Positions 19,654 to 28,582 of a stretch of DNA of 50,260 bases are shown here, in pieces (position 1 is the stretch's first letter; every line of letters starts with the position of its first letter). The stretch is from Laspinema palackyanum D2a. GTDB taxonomy: Bacteria; Cyanobacteriota; Cyanobacteriia; Cyanobacteriales; Laspinemataceae. The position numbers and the translations under genes were made by a program. The stretch covers positions 1 to 50,260 of the forward strand of contig JAMXFF010000053.1 of assembly GCA_025370845.1 (NCBI GenBank), read 5' to 3'. The notes beneath the pieces were generated by a model. That model made no database searches, was not told the DNA's origin, and saw nothing but the letters and a program-made list of their open reading frames with translations.

Positions 19654-20154
19654 TTAATCGAGACTATCCAGACTATTCTCATAGAGTAACGGTTTGACCT
19701 GCCCGCTAAATCCCCTCGCCTTGAATTTGTCTAATTTGAACGGCGTGGGGAGATTGGCGGGAACGGAGATTCTGAACTCAAAATCGCTATTTCCGGGAGG
19801 GACAGACTGAATATTCCCGAGGCGGGTGCGATTGGGCATGATATTGTTGCCATTAGCATCATAAATCACGCCAAATACATCAGCATCGTAAACGGGTTTA
19901 CCCGAGGTATTTTTAGCGGTTCCGCTAATGATAAAACAGTTGGCAGCGCTCATATCGCCACTGGCTACAATGCCCTCGGAGAGTTCTTCTCCACAGTCTT
20001 TGTAGGCGATATTGGAAACTTGGATATCGGTCAAGGCTAAAGCGGGAGGACTAAACCAGAACAAGCCGATCGCAATGGCGATGGGAAGAATTATCCTCCT
20101 CAACTGGAAGAAACGCCCGGTTTTAGTCAGGGAAAGTTGCACAGATTTCATCAT
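19654..20154 (-). CDS. Exported FxLYD-like domain protein
   Basis: This 166-residue protein has a signal peptide or N-terminal membrane anchor (IILPIAIAIGLFWFSPPALA, cleavage likely after ALA). The exported part resembles FxLYD/DUF3426-type beta-sandwich domains: NCFIISGTAKNTSGKPVYDADVFGVIYDANGN, then SVPPGNSDFEFRISVP. The frame is open far upstream into aroE, but a GAGGTG ribosome-binding site six bases before the double ATG at 20154/20151 fixes the start. It follows aroE on the same strand by 163 bp and may be co-transcribed with it. Function is unknown. Confidence 0.75.
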   Translation of the reverse strand: MMKSVQLSLTKTGRFFQLRRIILPIAIAIGLFWFSPPALALTDIQVSNIAYKDCGEELSEGIVASGDMSAANCFIISGTAKNTSGKPVYDADVFGVIYDANGNNIMPNRTRLGNIQSVPPGNSDFEFRISVPANLPTPFKLDKFKARGFSGQVKPLLYENSLDSLD

Positions 20155-20317
20155 CAGAACACCTCGGAATAGGGGATGGTTGGAAGTGAACAAAATTAAA
20201 GGAAGATAGGCGGGATTTTCAAAAACCAAGCTAAAACCTAGCTTACCGCGAGGGTCAGGAAAAAAGCCCTCCGGTGACGGCCTTAACCCGGGGTTTGAGG
20301 GGGTTAAACAAGAGGGA

Positions 20318-21184
20318 TTATCCGCGTAAATGCTGACGGAGTGCTTGCCCCATGATATCAACGGGGACCGGGCGATCGAGCCAAATTTGCAAGGCGGCAG
20401 CCCCTTGTTGGACTAACATTTCTGACCCATCGATCGCCACCAAGCCCACTGCCTGCGCCTGTCGCAAAAATTCCGTCGGACTGGGGGTGTAGATCAAATC
20501 ATAGGCGATCGCCCCCTGGGGGAGGGTGGCCAAAAGCTCGGGGGCCACCGGCGAGTGCCCCACATCCGGAGACATTCCCACCGGGGTGGAGTTGACCAGT
20601 AATCCCGCTTGGGGTATTAGTTGGGGGAGTTCTGACCAGTCATGGACCGAGAGATTCACCGGCCCAGGGAAATCCTGCCAACTGGTTTGAAATGCCTGTA
20701 ATTTGTCCAAATTGCGGCCCACCACACAGATTTTGGCACAGCCTAACTGAGCTAAACCGGCCACCACGGCCCGCGCGGCACCCCCGGCCCCTAAAATCAC
20801 GGCGAGGGTTTGATTCCAGGGGCGATCGCAACCTTTTAGGGGGGCGAGAAATCCTTCCACATCGGTATTTGTGCCTGCCCAGCCCGTGGGAGTCCGCCAG
20901 ACGGTATTCACCGCGCCGACTGCCTGAGCAACGGGAGAAATCTCCGATAACAGAGGCATAATGGCTTGTTTGTGAGGGATGGTAATGCTAAATCCGCGCA
21001 CCCCGATGGCCGCGAAACCGGCAAGGGCTGTGGGTAAATCCGACGGGGCGACAGGCCAAGGCAGATAGACAAAATCTACGCCCATTTCAGCGATCGCGGC
21101 ATTGTGCATCACCGGGGAAAGGGAATGTTTCACTGGATAGCCAATGACACCGAGTAATTGAGTTGTTCCTGTAATAGTTGGCAT
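20318..21184 (-). CDS. aroE: Shikimate dehydrogenase
   Basis: This 288-residue enzyme reduces 3-dehydroshikimate to shikimate with NADPH in aromatic amino-acid synthesis. It shows the substrate-binding SLSPVMHNAA motif, the catalytic Lys in ITIPHKQ, the nucleotide-binding GAGGAARAVVAGL, NSTPVGM, and the C-terminal VDGSEMLVQQGAAALQIW. Length is typical. It is divergent from the BLUF-cyclase gene, separated by 316 bp. Confidence 0.95.
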   Translation of the reverse strand: MPTITGTTQLLGVIGYPVKHSLSPVMHNAAIAEMGVDFVYLPWPVAPSDLPTALAGFAAIGVRGFSITIPHKQAIMPLLSEISPVAQAVGAVNTVWRTPTGWAGTNTDVEGFLAPLKGCDRPWNQTLAVILGAGGAARAVVAGLAQLGCAKICVVGRNLDKLQAFQTSWQDFPGPVNLSVHDWSELPQLIPQAGLLVNSTPVGMSPDVGHSPVAPELLATLPQGAIAYDLIYTPSPTEFLRQAQAVGLVAIDGSEMLVQQGAAALQIWLDRPVPVDIMGQALRQHLRG

Positions 21185-21500
21185 GGGCTAAAAAAGCGGA
21201 TGCTGACATCTGTTCGTGAATACGGTTAGAGTAGGGTTGTAACTACTGTCCCGCCCCTTGATTTTATGTCACAATTTTGAATAAGAACCGTACAGAAAGG
21301 GCGATCGGGTCAGGATTCTCAAGGGCTGGCTATTTGTAAAACACGCAACATCAGGGGATTTTACCGAAACATTAGGGTTGTTGAGGTTAATCGGTGATTT
21401 GTACATAGACAACCCTCTGCTGTCATACCCGCTTCCAGCCCCAGGCATTGATGGTTGAGGTTGGCGGCGCTATTTTGCATTAGTGGACTAGAATTTTATC
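21185..21500. other. Divergent promoter region of aroE and the BLUF cyclase
   Basis: The 316-bp spacer between divergent genes must carry both promoters. TAGAAT at about 21490 is very close to the cyclase start and would leave almost no leader if it were a -10 element. No clear -35/-10 pair, CRP-like site (TGTGA-N6-TCACA) or riboswitch was seen. Confidence 0.35.
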
Positions 21501-22601
21501 ATGAAAAGACTCACCTATATTAGTAAATTTTCCCGCACCCTCTCCCCTGACGAAATTGAGGCGATCGGTCGCGTATCCAGTCAAAAAAATCAACAAGCCA
21601 ATGTAACCGGAGTTTTACTTTGTTTGGACGGGATATTTTTTCAAATCCTAGAAGGCGAAGCGGAGAAAATTGACCGAATTTATGACCGAATTCTGGCGGA
21701 TGAGCGTCATACGGATATTCTATGCTTAAAATCTGAAGGGGAAGTGGGAGAAAGAATGTTTCCGGATTGGTCCATGCAAACCATTAATTTGGATGAAAAT
21801 ACCGATTTGTTAATTGGACCCATTAAGGTGTTATTGCAGACTCTCACTGAATCCCATCGTGTGTTAGAGAAATATACCCAGCCCAGTATTTTTAAAATTA
21901 TTAGTCAAGGCACTAATCCCCTCACAATTCGGCCCAAAGCGGTAGAAAAAATTGTGTTTTTTAGCGATATTGTTTCTTTTTCAACCTTTGCGGAGAAACT
22001 GCCCGTAGAAGAAGTGGTTTCCGTTGTGAATAGTTATTTTTCAATTTGTACGGCAATGATTACTCAGCACCGAGGAGAGGTCACTAAATTTATTGGGGAT
22101 TGCGTGATGGCTTATTTTGATGGGGACTGCGCTGATGACGCAATCCAAGCGAGTTTAGATATCTTGACTGAACTGGAAAATTTACGAAATGTTTCTCCGG
22201 AAGGGAGTCCGTTGCGGGTGCTCTACAGTGGGATTGGTTTAGCCAAGGGGAAAGTGATTGAGGGCAATATTGGTTCGGAAGTGAAAAAGGATTATACTAT
22301 ATTAGGGGATGCAGTGAATGTAGCGGCTCGCTTGGAAGCCTTAACCCGCAAGTTATCCCAAGCTTTAGTTTTTTCCGGTGAAGTCAAAAAGAGTGCGGCG
22401 AAATCTTGGGATTTTATCTGGCTAGCCGATTCGGCATTGAAAGGGAAATCGGAATCGATTGAGATTTATTCAATTGATAATGAAATGACGCGCAAATCCA
22501 GCGGTGGATTGGAAATTGCTCGGAATATTGGGCATTATTTGGAACGAGTGGGCGATCGCGAACCCAGTCAGATTTTTGGGGTGACCAGTTTGCCCCTATA
22601 A
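21501..22601 (+). CDS. BLUF photoactivated adenylate cyclase (OaPAC-like)
   Basis: This 366-residue protein is a blue-light-activated adenylate cyclase. Residues 1-95 form a BLUF domain that binds a flavin: Tyr6, Asn30-34 region, Gln48, Trp90 and Met92 stand at the positions of the photoactive site. A connecting helix (about 105-127, ending in Tyr125) leads to a class III cyclase domain. That domain has metal-binding Asp156 and Asp200, adenine-selecting Lys196 and Thr266 (in DYTILGDAVNVAARLE), Asn273 and Arg277. The Lys/Thr pair points to ATP, not GTP, as substrate. Length, order and sequence agree closely with OaPAC of Oscillatoria acuminata as I remember it; it works as a homodimer making cAMP on illumination. 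It stands alone, so its targets are not shown here. Confidence 0.95.
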   Translation: MKRLTYISKFSRTLSPDEIEAIGRVSSQKNQQANVTGVLLCLDGIFFQILEGEAEKIDRIYDRILADERHTDILCLKSEGEVGERMFPDWSMQTINLDENTDLLIGPIKVLLQTLTESHRVLEKYTQPSIFKIISQGTNPLTIRPKAVEKIVFFSDIVSFSTFAEKLPVEEVVSVVNSYFSICTAMITQHRGEVTKFIGDCVMAYFDGDCADDAIQASLDILTELENLRNVSPEGSPLRVLYSGIGLAKGKVIEGNIGSEVKKDYTILGDAVNVAARLEALTRKLSQALVFSGEVKKSAAKSWDFIWLADSALKGKSESIEIYSIDNEMTRKSSGGLEIARNIGHYLERVGDREPSQIFGVTSLPL

Positions 22602-23587
22602 AGAAATCCGTGGATGGGGTGCATCTTGAGCCAAACTCCCCCGAACATCGGTTCTTCGGGGAATATCGGCCCCTGGCAACCGGGAGATGCCGGAGGAGTT
22701 GCCTTCCTCAGTTAGATTTCCAGGATGAGGGAACTCCTGTATCCGGGGACGGGAATCTCTCCGTGGCGATCGCCGCGAACAAACATTCAGATCTATAAAA
22801 TTTTGATAAACCCCCTCCGGATTTTTCTAAAAACTTTATAATATCTTTAAGTGCTGAAGGGAACCCGCTTTTCAAGGGTCCTCACATCCATCAGTGACCT
22901 AAATTTTTGATCAGGCTGAGCGAACTCTTTCTCTCTTCAACACCCCCTAATTTTTCACTCCATCTACCGATTGACATCAGTCAAAATTTATGTATCACTT
23001 GCCTCGAAATTCCATATAAACGGGGTATTCTGCCCGAATTTTTCAGATTCTTCCTGTTCCGGGAAATAACGCTTTAAAGCGAGTATATCAACAAAAACAG
23101 TGAATCCTCCGCTCAAAATCGAGGTTTTCCCACCTCTTCTGTTCTGGAGGCTACCTGAGTTTGCAAGGCAAATTCCGACTCTTCCCCAAAGTCAGCACAA
23201 AGATAGAGTGACTGAATTAGAACATAGCGCAAACTAATAAGCGAAGGATACCCCAAGGAAACCTCAGCCCTATGCAGGGTGGGGTTACAGGAACAGATTT
23301 TCTGAAATATATCCTGTTTCCTCGGGCTTCCGAGTCGGCCAAAAAATAGAACAAAAAACCAGGGTGCTCACTCTATTTTGTTGCCAAATCGGGGGAATTT
23401 TTGGAAAACCGATGGTTTACTAACAAAGACTGTCCTGCTATCCGTCCTTGGGTCAAAAACCACCCTAAGTTTCACCTGGGTGATTCGACCCCAAACTCCT
23501 TCAATCTCACCATTGTAGTTGAGAAGTTTAGCAAAAACCCTCTCTTCTATTCACTTATTTTGACGATTTTACCCGAGGTATTACAAC
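22602..23587. other. About 1 kb without a supported gene
   Basis: Open frames at 22610-22798 and 23401-23691 lack ribosome-binding sites and protein-like composition. A loose inverted repeat, AGGAACAGATTTTCTGAAATATATCCTGTTTCCT, is centred near 23305 with imperfect arms. The right end must hold the promoter of the SGNH hydrolase gene. No RNA gene was recognised. Confidence 0.35.
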
Positions 23588-24499
23588 ATGAAAAAAATGA
23601 GTTTAGCCCTGACCTCTGCCGGTTTTGCGACCCTGGTGCTTTTGGGTGCAACCCCCTCCACGGTACAAGCCTTTTCTTTAACCCAATCTAATCCCCTTAA
23701 AATTATGCCATTAGGGGATTCAAATACCCGAGGCCACGGGGATGACGTTGCGGGGTATCGAGATGACCTCTGGATGCTGCTGAAGGACAGTGGATTCAAT
23801 GTTGATTTTGTAGGGAGTGAGACCAGAAATCCCCCCCCAAATTGGAATCAACCCTATGCATTCGATCGCGATCATCAGGGTCATGGTGGATATGCCATTA
23901 GCGGTTCCCCCTTCGACTGGGCCGGTGATTTGACGGCCAATATCGATAACTGGCTCAATGCCGCCACTCCCGATGTCATCCTATTGATGGCAGGAACCAA
24001 TGACTTTCTGCATCAGAAGACAACTGCCCAGGAAGAGATTGATGAACTGGGCATATTAATTGATAAAATCTTTGCTTGGTCTTCTGATGTAGCTGTATTG
24101 GTTAGCTCGATCGCCCCCTTAGCCCCCAAGGAAGGATTAGCACAAACCGCTTTATACAATAATATGATTCCGGGTCTGTTAGGCAGCGATCGCTATCAAC
24201 AGAAGAACCTCTCCTTTGTCGATACCCGCAATTTGTTTACCCTCAATGATCTCCATGATGGGGTTCACTTTACACCCGAGGGTTACTCCACCTTAGCCAA
24301 TGCCTGGTTTGATGGGATTGTTTCCGCCTCTAATCTCAATCAACCTCCTACCGGTCCTATCGTCGTTGAAACTCCCGGATCAGGCGACTCAGTTTCGGTC
24401 CCTGAACCGACTTCTGTATTGGGACTGTTAGCATTCGGTTTAGTCGGCGCAGGATCGTTACGCAAACGCCGTCATGTTTCTCCCCTTTCTAGTCGTTAA
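23588..24499 (+). CDS. Secreted SGNH/GDSL hydrolase with PEP-CTERM signal
   Basis: This 303-residue protein has a signal peptide cleaved after about Ala28 (STVQA). An SGNH hydrolase domain follows, with the nucleophile Ser45 in MPLGDSNTRG, a Gly-containing block II (GGYAISG), Asn in block III (LLMAGTNDF), and Asp/His in DLHDGVHFTPEGY. The last 30 residues are a PEP-CTERM sorting signal: VPEPTS, a hydrophobic helix, then RKRRH. Such proteins are sent through the exosortase/EPS pathway to the cell surface in exopolysaccharide-making bacteria. The likely activity is esterase or polysaccharide deacetylase-type; the substrate is unknown. It is convergent with the invertase gene. Confidence 0.88.
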   Translation: MKKMSLALTSAGFATLVLLGATPSTVQAFSLTQSNPLKIMPLGDSNTRGHGDDVAGYRDDLWMLLKDSGFNVDFVGSETRNPPPNWNQPYAFDRDHQGHGGYAISGSPFDWAGDLTANIDNWLNAATPDVILLMAGTNDFLHQKTTAQEEIDELGILIDKIFAWSSDVAVLVSSIAPLAPKEGLAQTALYNNMIPGLLGSDRYQQKNLSFVDTRNLFTLNDLHDGVHFTPEGYSTLANAWFDGIVSASNLNQPPTGPIVVETPGSGDSVSVPEPTSVLGLLAFGLVGAGSLRKRRHVSPLSSR

Positions 24500-24544
24500 T
24501 CTTCTTTTGATAGGGGAGATGGGGAAGATTGGGGGTGATTCTAG

Positions 24545-24564
24545 CCCCCCTTGGGTAAGGGGGG
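24545..24564. terminator. Hairpin between convergent genes
   Basis: CCCCCCTT (24545-24552) pairs with AAGGGGGG (24557-24564) over the loop GGGT, between the stop codons of the SGNH hydrolase and invertase genes. Only three T follow, so it may be a terminator or a repeat. Confidence 0.4.
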
Positions 24565-24607
24565 TTTGGGGGGATATGTGGGGAATTTGAGTGACCCAAC
24601 AGTCTAA

Positions 24608-26002
24608 TTAAACCGGACAACCTTGAATCTCTGGATCTTCATCAAAACTCATCAAAGAAAGAGACTCTGGGTTTTCTTGGAGCATTTTTCCGAGTAAATA
24701 TCCGGAAATTGTCCAAGTTTGATACCGCCTTGCCTCTTTGCCAATTAAGCGACCATTTTTACCATCATAATATTCCGGCCATTCATCTGTAATGAGGCGA
24801 TCGCCAGCCAAATCTAGGGCTTTTTGCCCTAATTCCGGGCGTCCCATTTTCTGAAATGCGGCCACCAGAGGCCAAATTAAAACCGGCCAACTTCCCCCAT
24901 TATGATAAGACCAAGGATAATTTTTGGGGTCTGACCCGGTAAGAATCTCCCATTCCAGATTTTCAACCGCTGGAAAAACAATCTGGATCGGCATTCGTCC
25001 TACCAAATCTGACCAGCGTTCTTCAATCAGTTGAATAATCCCTTGAGATTCTTCTTCCGATGACAAAGACCCTAAAACTGCCAATAAATTGCCCAAACTG
25101 AAAAAACGAAAATCGAGCCGACCCGGACCCAAATTTCCCGCTAAATATCCTCCTCGATCCGGCATCCATAAGGTCACCCAGTGAGGAATTGAACGGGGAT
25201 AAATATTAAACTTATTTGCCACATTTTCTCCAAATTGCTCACTTTCAAACCGATGAATTTCGTTTAATCGCTTTAAGTCGAGCCAATAATATTCTCGAAT
25301 GTGGTATCGTAAAGACCCTAATCGGCTATTAATCGCTTGGAGATAGGAACTGCCATCCTCATTATCGGACCGCAGTAACTCCCGGGCCGATCGCAAGCCA
25401 ATATAAAACAGAGATTGGATTTCCAAAGGATGACCATATACCCCCATCCGGCGGTCAATCATAAATGAACCATCGGGAACTAACAGAGTCGGGAACATCT
25501 CAAACCGAGACCGTAAACATAACTCTAAAATGAGTTTGATGCCTTCTTGAAATTCCGGTTGATGGGCGAAGGCCATATCCCCGGTTTTCTTAACATAAGC
25601 GCGGAGTAAAAACAACCACCAAAAGCCAGAATCAACCGGGGGAACTCGACCGATCGCATGGTTGCCAAAATCCCCCAATAATTCTTCTTTTCCATCTTCA
25701 TAGATGACCTTATAACTGGCAGGCATCAAACCCGCACCGGGTTCAAAGCAGTCCATTCTTTTCTCAGATTTCTGCAAAGCTAAGGTATGAATGAGGAAAT
25801 TTTTAACAATCTCGGTTTTCCCTTTAATTAAAAATATCAAAGCCCCAGAAATAAAATCTCGGATAAAGCACTGATCGTAGTTGAGTGCATCTAAGGCTGG
25901 ATCATGGGCCGCTACGGTCCCTGCTGGTTCCCCCTGATAACAGAAAATAGCATTTTCTAAGAGGGCATAAGCATCGGCTGGATTAATTTCTTTTCTTTTC
26001 AT
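24608..26002 (-). CDS. Alkaline/neutral invertase (GH100)
   Basis: This 464-residue (alpha/alpha)6-barrel enzyme hydrolyses sucrose irreversibly to glucose and fructose in the cytoplasm. Family marks are [19 protein letters not shown] near the N-terminus, [11 protein letters not shown], the [21 protein letters not shown] segment and [19 protein letters not shown]. They include the general-acid Asp and the Glu expected from the Anabaena enzyme. The frame is open to a TTG at 26029, but the ATG at 26002 gives the normal cyanobacterial N-terminus ([19 protein letters not shown]). With sucrose synthase 15 kb away, it gives the cell a second way to break down sucrose. Confidence 0.93.
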   Translation of the reverse strand: MKRKEINPADAYALLENAIFCYQGEPAGTVAAHDPALDALNYDQCFIRDFISGALIFLIKGKTEIVKNFLIHTLALQKSEKRMDCFEPGAGLMPASYKVIYEDGKEELLGDFGNHAIGRVPPVDSGFWWLFLLRAYVKKTGDMAFAHQPEFQEGIKLILELCLRSRFEMFPTLLVPDGSFMIDRRMGVYGHPLEIQSLFYIGLRSARELLRSDNEDGSSYLQAINSRLGSLRYHIREYYWLDLKRLNEIHRFESEQFGENVANKFNIYPRSIPHWVTLWMPDRGGYLAGNLGPGRLDFRFFSLGNLLAVLGSLSSEEESQGIIQLIEERWSDLVGRMPIQIVFPAVENLEWEILTGSDPKNYPWSYHNGGSWPVLIWPLVAAFQKMGRPELGQKALDLAGDRLITDEWPEYYDGKNGRLIGKEARRYQTWTISGYLLGKMLQENPESLSLMSFDEDPEIQGCPV

Positions 26003-26504
26003 TGATTTAATTGATTCAACAGCAAACAAGTCGCAGGGACAGGTGGATTGTCAACCTTGAAGATAATCAATCCTCTGAGTATCCGTCGATTGTCGATAGA
26101 CTCGGTATTCAAAAATAGAAGTGGAGACAGTTAGGCGAGTGCTGGCCTAATGCTCTACTATTCCCACAAGATTTATTGGGTTTATTTTATCATAATTTGG
26201 TCCGATTGTGTTAGGGATTCGGCGTTAAATCTGAAGTTTGAAGGGGGAGATGGGATCTACAAATCCTGATTTCAACCGAATCTCTCCCTAGGGTATCTTG
26301 TCAAAATAGGCGATCGCCTGTTTGATGTAGGGCTGGGTACTCTCCCAAAAGTGCCAATCATCCAATAAAGAGGTGCAATCTACAATTTTTGATGAAATCT
26401 CCCGCCCAAAAACCTTCGGTCACCCCTCCCAAATGACGCGGTATGCTAAAACGAAATCTAAACACTGACCCATCATTACAGAAAACTTCATTTATCGTGT
26501 CGTC
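26003..26504. other. Divergent spacer invertase / antiporter
   Basis: A 0.5-kb region that must carry the promoters of the two divergent genes. It contains GCGATCGCC sites and an A/T-rich patch (TTTATTTTATCATAATTTGG, about 26181-26200). No coding or RNA gene was recognised. Confidence 0.35.
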
Positions 26505-28067
26505 ATGTCAATAGAACCCACTACAGGTGAAACGCTTATCCAGCAGAGCTTAGAGCGCTTTCTCCTTGTCCTCACCGTTTCCCTAAGCGTTGCCACACTG
26601 CCGCAAATTTTCAGTTGGGTGCGACAAATTCCCTACACCCTGTTATTAGTGATCGTCGGATTAGGTTTAGCCTTCGTCGATGTGCGCCTCGTCAACCTCT
26701 CCCCGGCCCTGATCCTGTCGATATTTTTGCCACCGTTGTTATTTGAAGCCGCTTGGAATCTGCGGTGGAAAGACTTAAAACGAGAGTTAGTCCCGGTGAG
26801 CTTGTATGCGATTCTCGGGGTTCTGATTTCCGTTTTGGGGATTGCGATCGCCCTCAATCAGTTTGCCGCCATTCCCGTTGCTACGGCGTTGTTAATCGGC
26901 GCGAGTCTCTCCGCCACGGACCCGATTTCCGTGATTGCCCTATTTCGAGAACTTGGGGTCGAAAAACGCCTCTCCACCCTAATGGAAGGGGAAAGTTTAT
27001 TCAATGATGGCGTAGCGGTGGTTGCCTTTAGCTTACTTGTGGGACTGGCATTAGGAACCAGTCAATTGGAAGTGCGCGGGACGATCGCCCAATTTGGTGC
27101 TTTTGTCGGCATTGGTATCGGCATCGGCAGCTTAATCGGATTTGGGATTTCCTACCTCACCCAACGCTTTGATTTACCCCTGGTGGAACAATCCTTAACC
27201 CTCGTCTCCGCTTACGGCACTTATCTCGTCGTCGAAGAACTCGGTGGATCTGGGGTGATTGGCGTCGTCACCGTGGGGTTAATATTGGGTAACTTTGGCT
27301 CACGAATTGGCATGAATCCGCGCACCAGGCTGATTGTGACAGAATTTTGGGAGTTTTTAGCCTTTTTTGTCAACTCCATTGTCTTTTTGCTGATTGGCGA
27401 CCAAATCCAGTTTGCTTCCCTGGCGCGAAATTTAGATACCATTGCCATTACCTTAGTCGCGATGTTAGTCACCCGGGCGATCGCCATTTATGCCCTAGGT
27501 GCCTTGAGCAATATCATAGTAAAATCGGACATCAATCTGCGGCAGCAAACCGTCTTGTGGTGGGGGGGATTGCGCGGTTCCGTTTCCATCGCCCTTGCCT
27601 TGTCTGTCCCAATGGTTTTAGAAGCGCGAGAAGAAATTATTGCCACCGTATTTGGGGTGGTTTTATTTACCTTACTGGTTCAGGGGTTAACCACCAAACC
27701 CCTGCTGAAAGTCCTGAATTTGTTGGGAGATCAAACAGTCCAGCAGAACTATTTAGAGGCGATCGCCCGTCGCGCCGCACTCCAGCGAGTCCTGAACCAC
27801 TTAAAAGAAGAACAAGATGGACCGGATATTGACTGGGAGTTTCGTCGCTATCAGACTGCCTTAGTCGAAGGACAAGTCAAGGAAATTCAAAATAACATTA
27901 ACCAAATGCGAACTCAAGAACCCGAACTCCAGGATTTTGCCCGAGAACAATTCAAAGAAGAACTCCTGGCGATCGAAGCGGATACTTATGCTGAATTCGT
28001 GCGATCGGGTCGGCTGAATCGAGATTTAGCCCCCTTCTTACAAGATGTACTCACAGGAGGGGATTGA
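26505..28067 (+). CDS. CPA1-type Na+/H+ antiporter (NhaP/NHE family)
   Basis: This 520-residue polytopic membrane protein has about 12 hydrophobic segments in residues 15-400, then a soluble, helix-rich C-terminal tail of about 110 residues. The ion-binding Asn-Asp pair lies in MEGESLFNDGVAVVAFSLL, preceded by LSATDPISVIALFRELG. The arginine-containing motif WWGGLRGSVSIALAL is also present. Family knowledge implies exchange of external protons for internal Na+ or K+, used in pH and salt balance. Cyanobacteria carry several paralogs and the exact ion preference cannot be read from sequence. The gene ends just before a block of GC-rich tandem repeats. Confidence 0.93.
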   Translation: MSIEPTTGETLIQQSLERFLLVLTVSLSVATLPQIFSWVRQIPYTLLLVIVGLGLAFVDVRLVNLSPALILSIFLPPLLFEAAWNLRWKDLKRELVPVSLYAILGVLISVLGIAIALNQFAAIPVATALLIGASLSATDPISVIALFRELGVEKRLSTLMEGESLFNDGVAVVAFSLLVGLALGTSQLEVRGTIAQFGAFVGIGIGIGSLIGFGISYLTQRFDLPLVEQSLTLVSAYGTYLVVEELGGSGVIGVVTVGLILGNFGSRIGMNPRTRLIVTEFWEFLAFFVNSIVFLLIGDQIQFASLARNLDTIAITLVAMLVTRAIAIYALGALSNIIVKSDINLRQQTVLWWGGLRGSVSIALALSVPMVLEAREEIIATVFGVVLFTLLVQGLTTKPLLKVLNLLGDQTVQQNYLEAIARRAALQRVLNHLKEEQDGPDIDWEFRRYQTALVEGQVKEIQNNINQMRTQEPELQDFAREQFKEELLAIEADTYAEFVRSGRLNRDLAPFLQDVLTGGD

Positions 28068-28104
28068 AGACAACCCTTACAAGAGTATGGGGGGGATTTA
28101 CCTC

Positions 28105-28310
28105 ACATTTAAGAACACTTCCGGTCCCCTCCCCTGTGTCTTGGGGAGGGTTAGGGTGGGGTCCTCTTGACGCGCTACATTTAAGTACACTTCCGGTCCC
28201 CTCCCCTGTGTCTTGGGGAGGGTTAGGGTTCTCTTGACGCGCTACATTTAAGTACACCTCCGGTCCCCTCCCCTTGCCAAGGGGAGGGTTAGGGTGGGGT
28301 CCTCTTGACG
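28105..28310. repeat. Three tandem ~70-bp GC-rich repeats
   Basis: Units start at 28105, 28177 and 28244 (periods 72 and 67). Each begins ACATTTAAG, continues ACACTTCCGGTCCCCTCCCC and ends with GGGGAGGGTTAGGG(TGGGG)TCCTCTTGACG. Inside each unit the CCTCCCC and GGGGAGG parts form a hairpin. An inverted fourth copy lies at 28436-28491. They sit between the convergent antiporter and sasA genes. Confidence 0.85.
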
Positions 28311-28435
28311 TGGCCTAAGCCACGTCACGAAGAAAGAGGTTGAACCAGCCTCCATACAAGCGCTTAAACCGTTAAGAGTGCGTGACATGGCGGTAAGCGG
28401 AAGCTCTCCCGTAGGGAATCGCCACTTGCGCGTGG

Positions 28436-28491
28436 AACCCCACCCTAACCCTCCCCAAGACACAGGGGAGGGGACCGGAGGTGCTCTTAAG
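28436..28491. repeat. Inverted copy of the 28.1-kb repeat
   Basis: CCCCACCCTAACCCTCCCC, then CAGGGGAGGGGACCGGAGGTG, is the reverse complement of the units at 28105-28310. With them it makes a large potential cruciform. The intervening part has its own inverted repeat ACGTGGC-CTAA-GCCACGT (28309-28326). Confidence 0.8.
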
Positions 28492-28582
28492 CGTAAAAAC
28501 CCCTACAAGGGCTGGGGGGTTAGGTCTTTTTTCAAAATTGAGATGTTCCCATCGTGGCAGACTTACTTTAATCCACTCATTT

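Larger units (their letters stand above)
28068..28582. other. Gene-free convergent region
   Basis: The spacer between the stop codons of the antiporter and sasA is made almost wholly of the repeat units listed here. Open frames in it are products of the repeats. Transcription from both sides probably ends in it. Confidence 0.5.
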
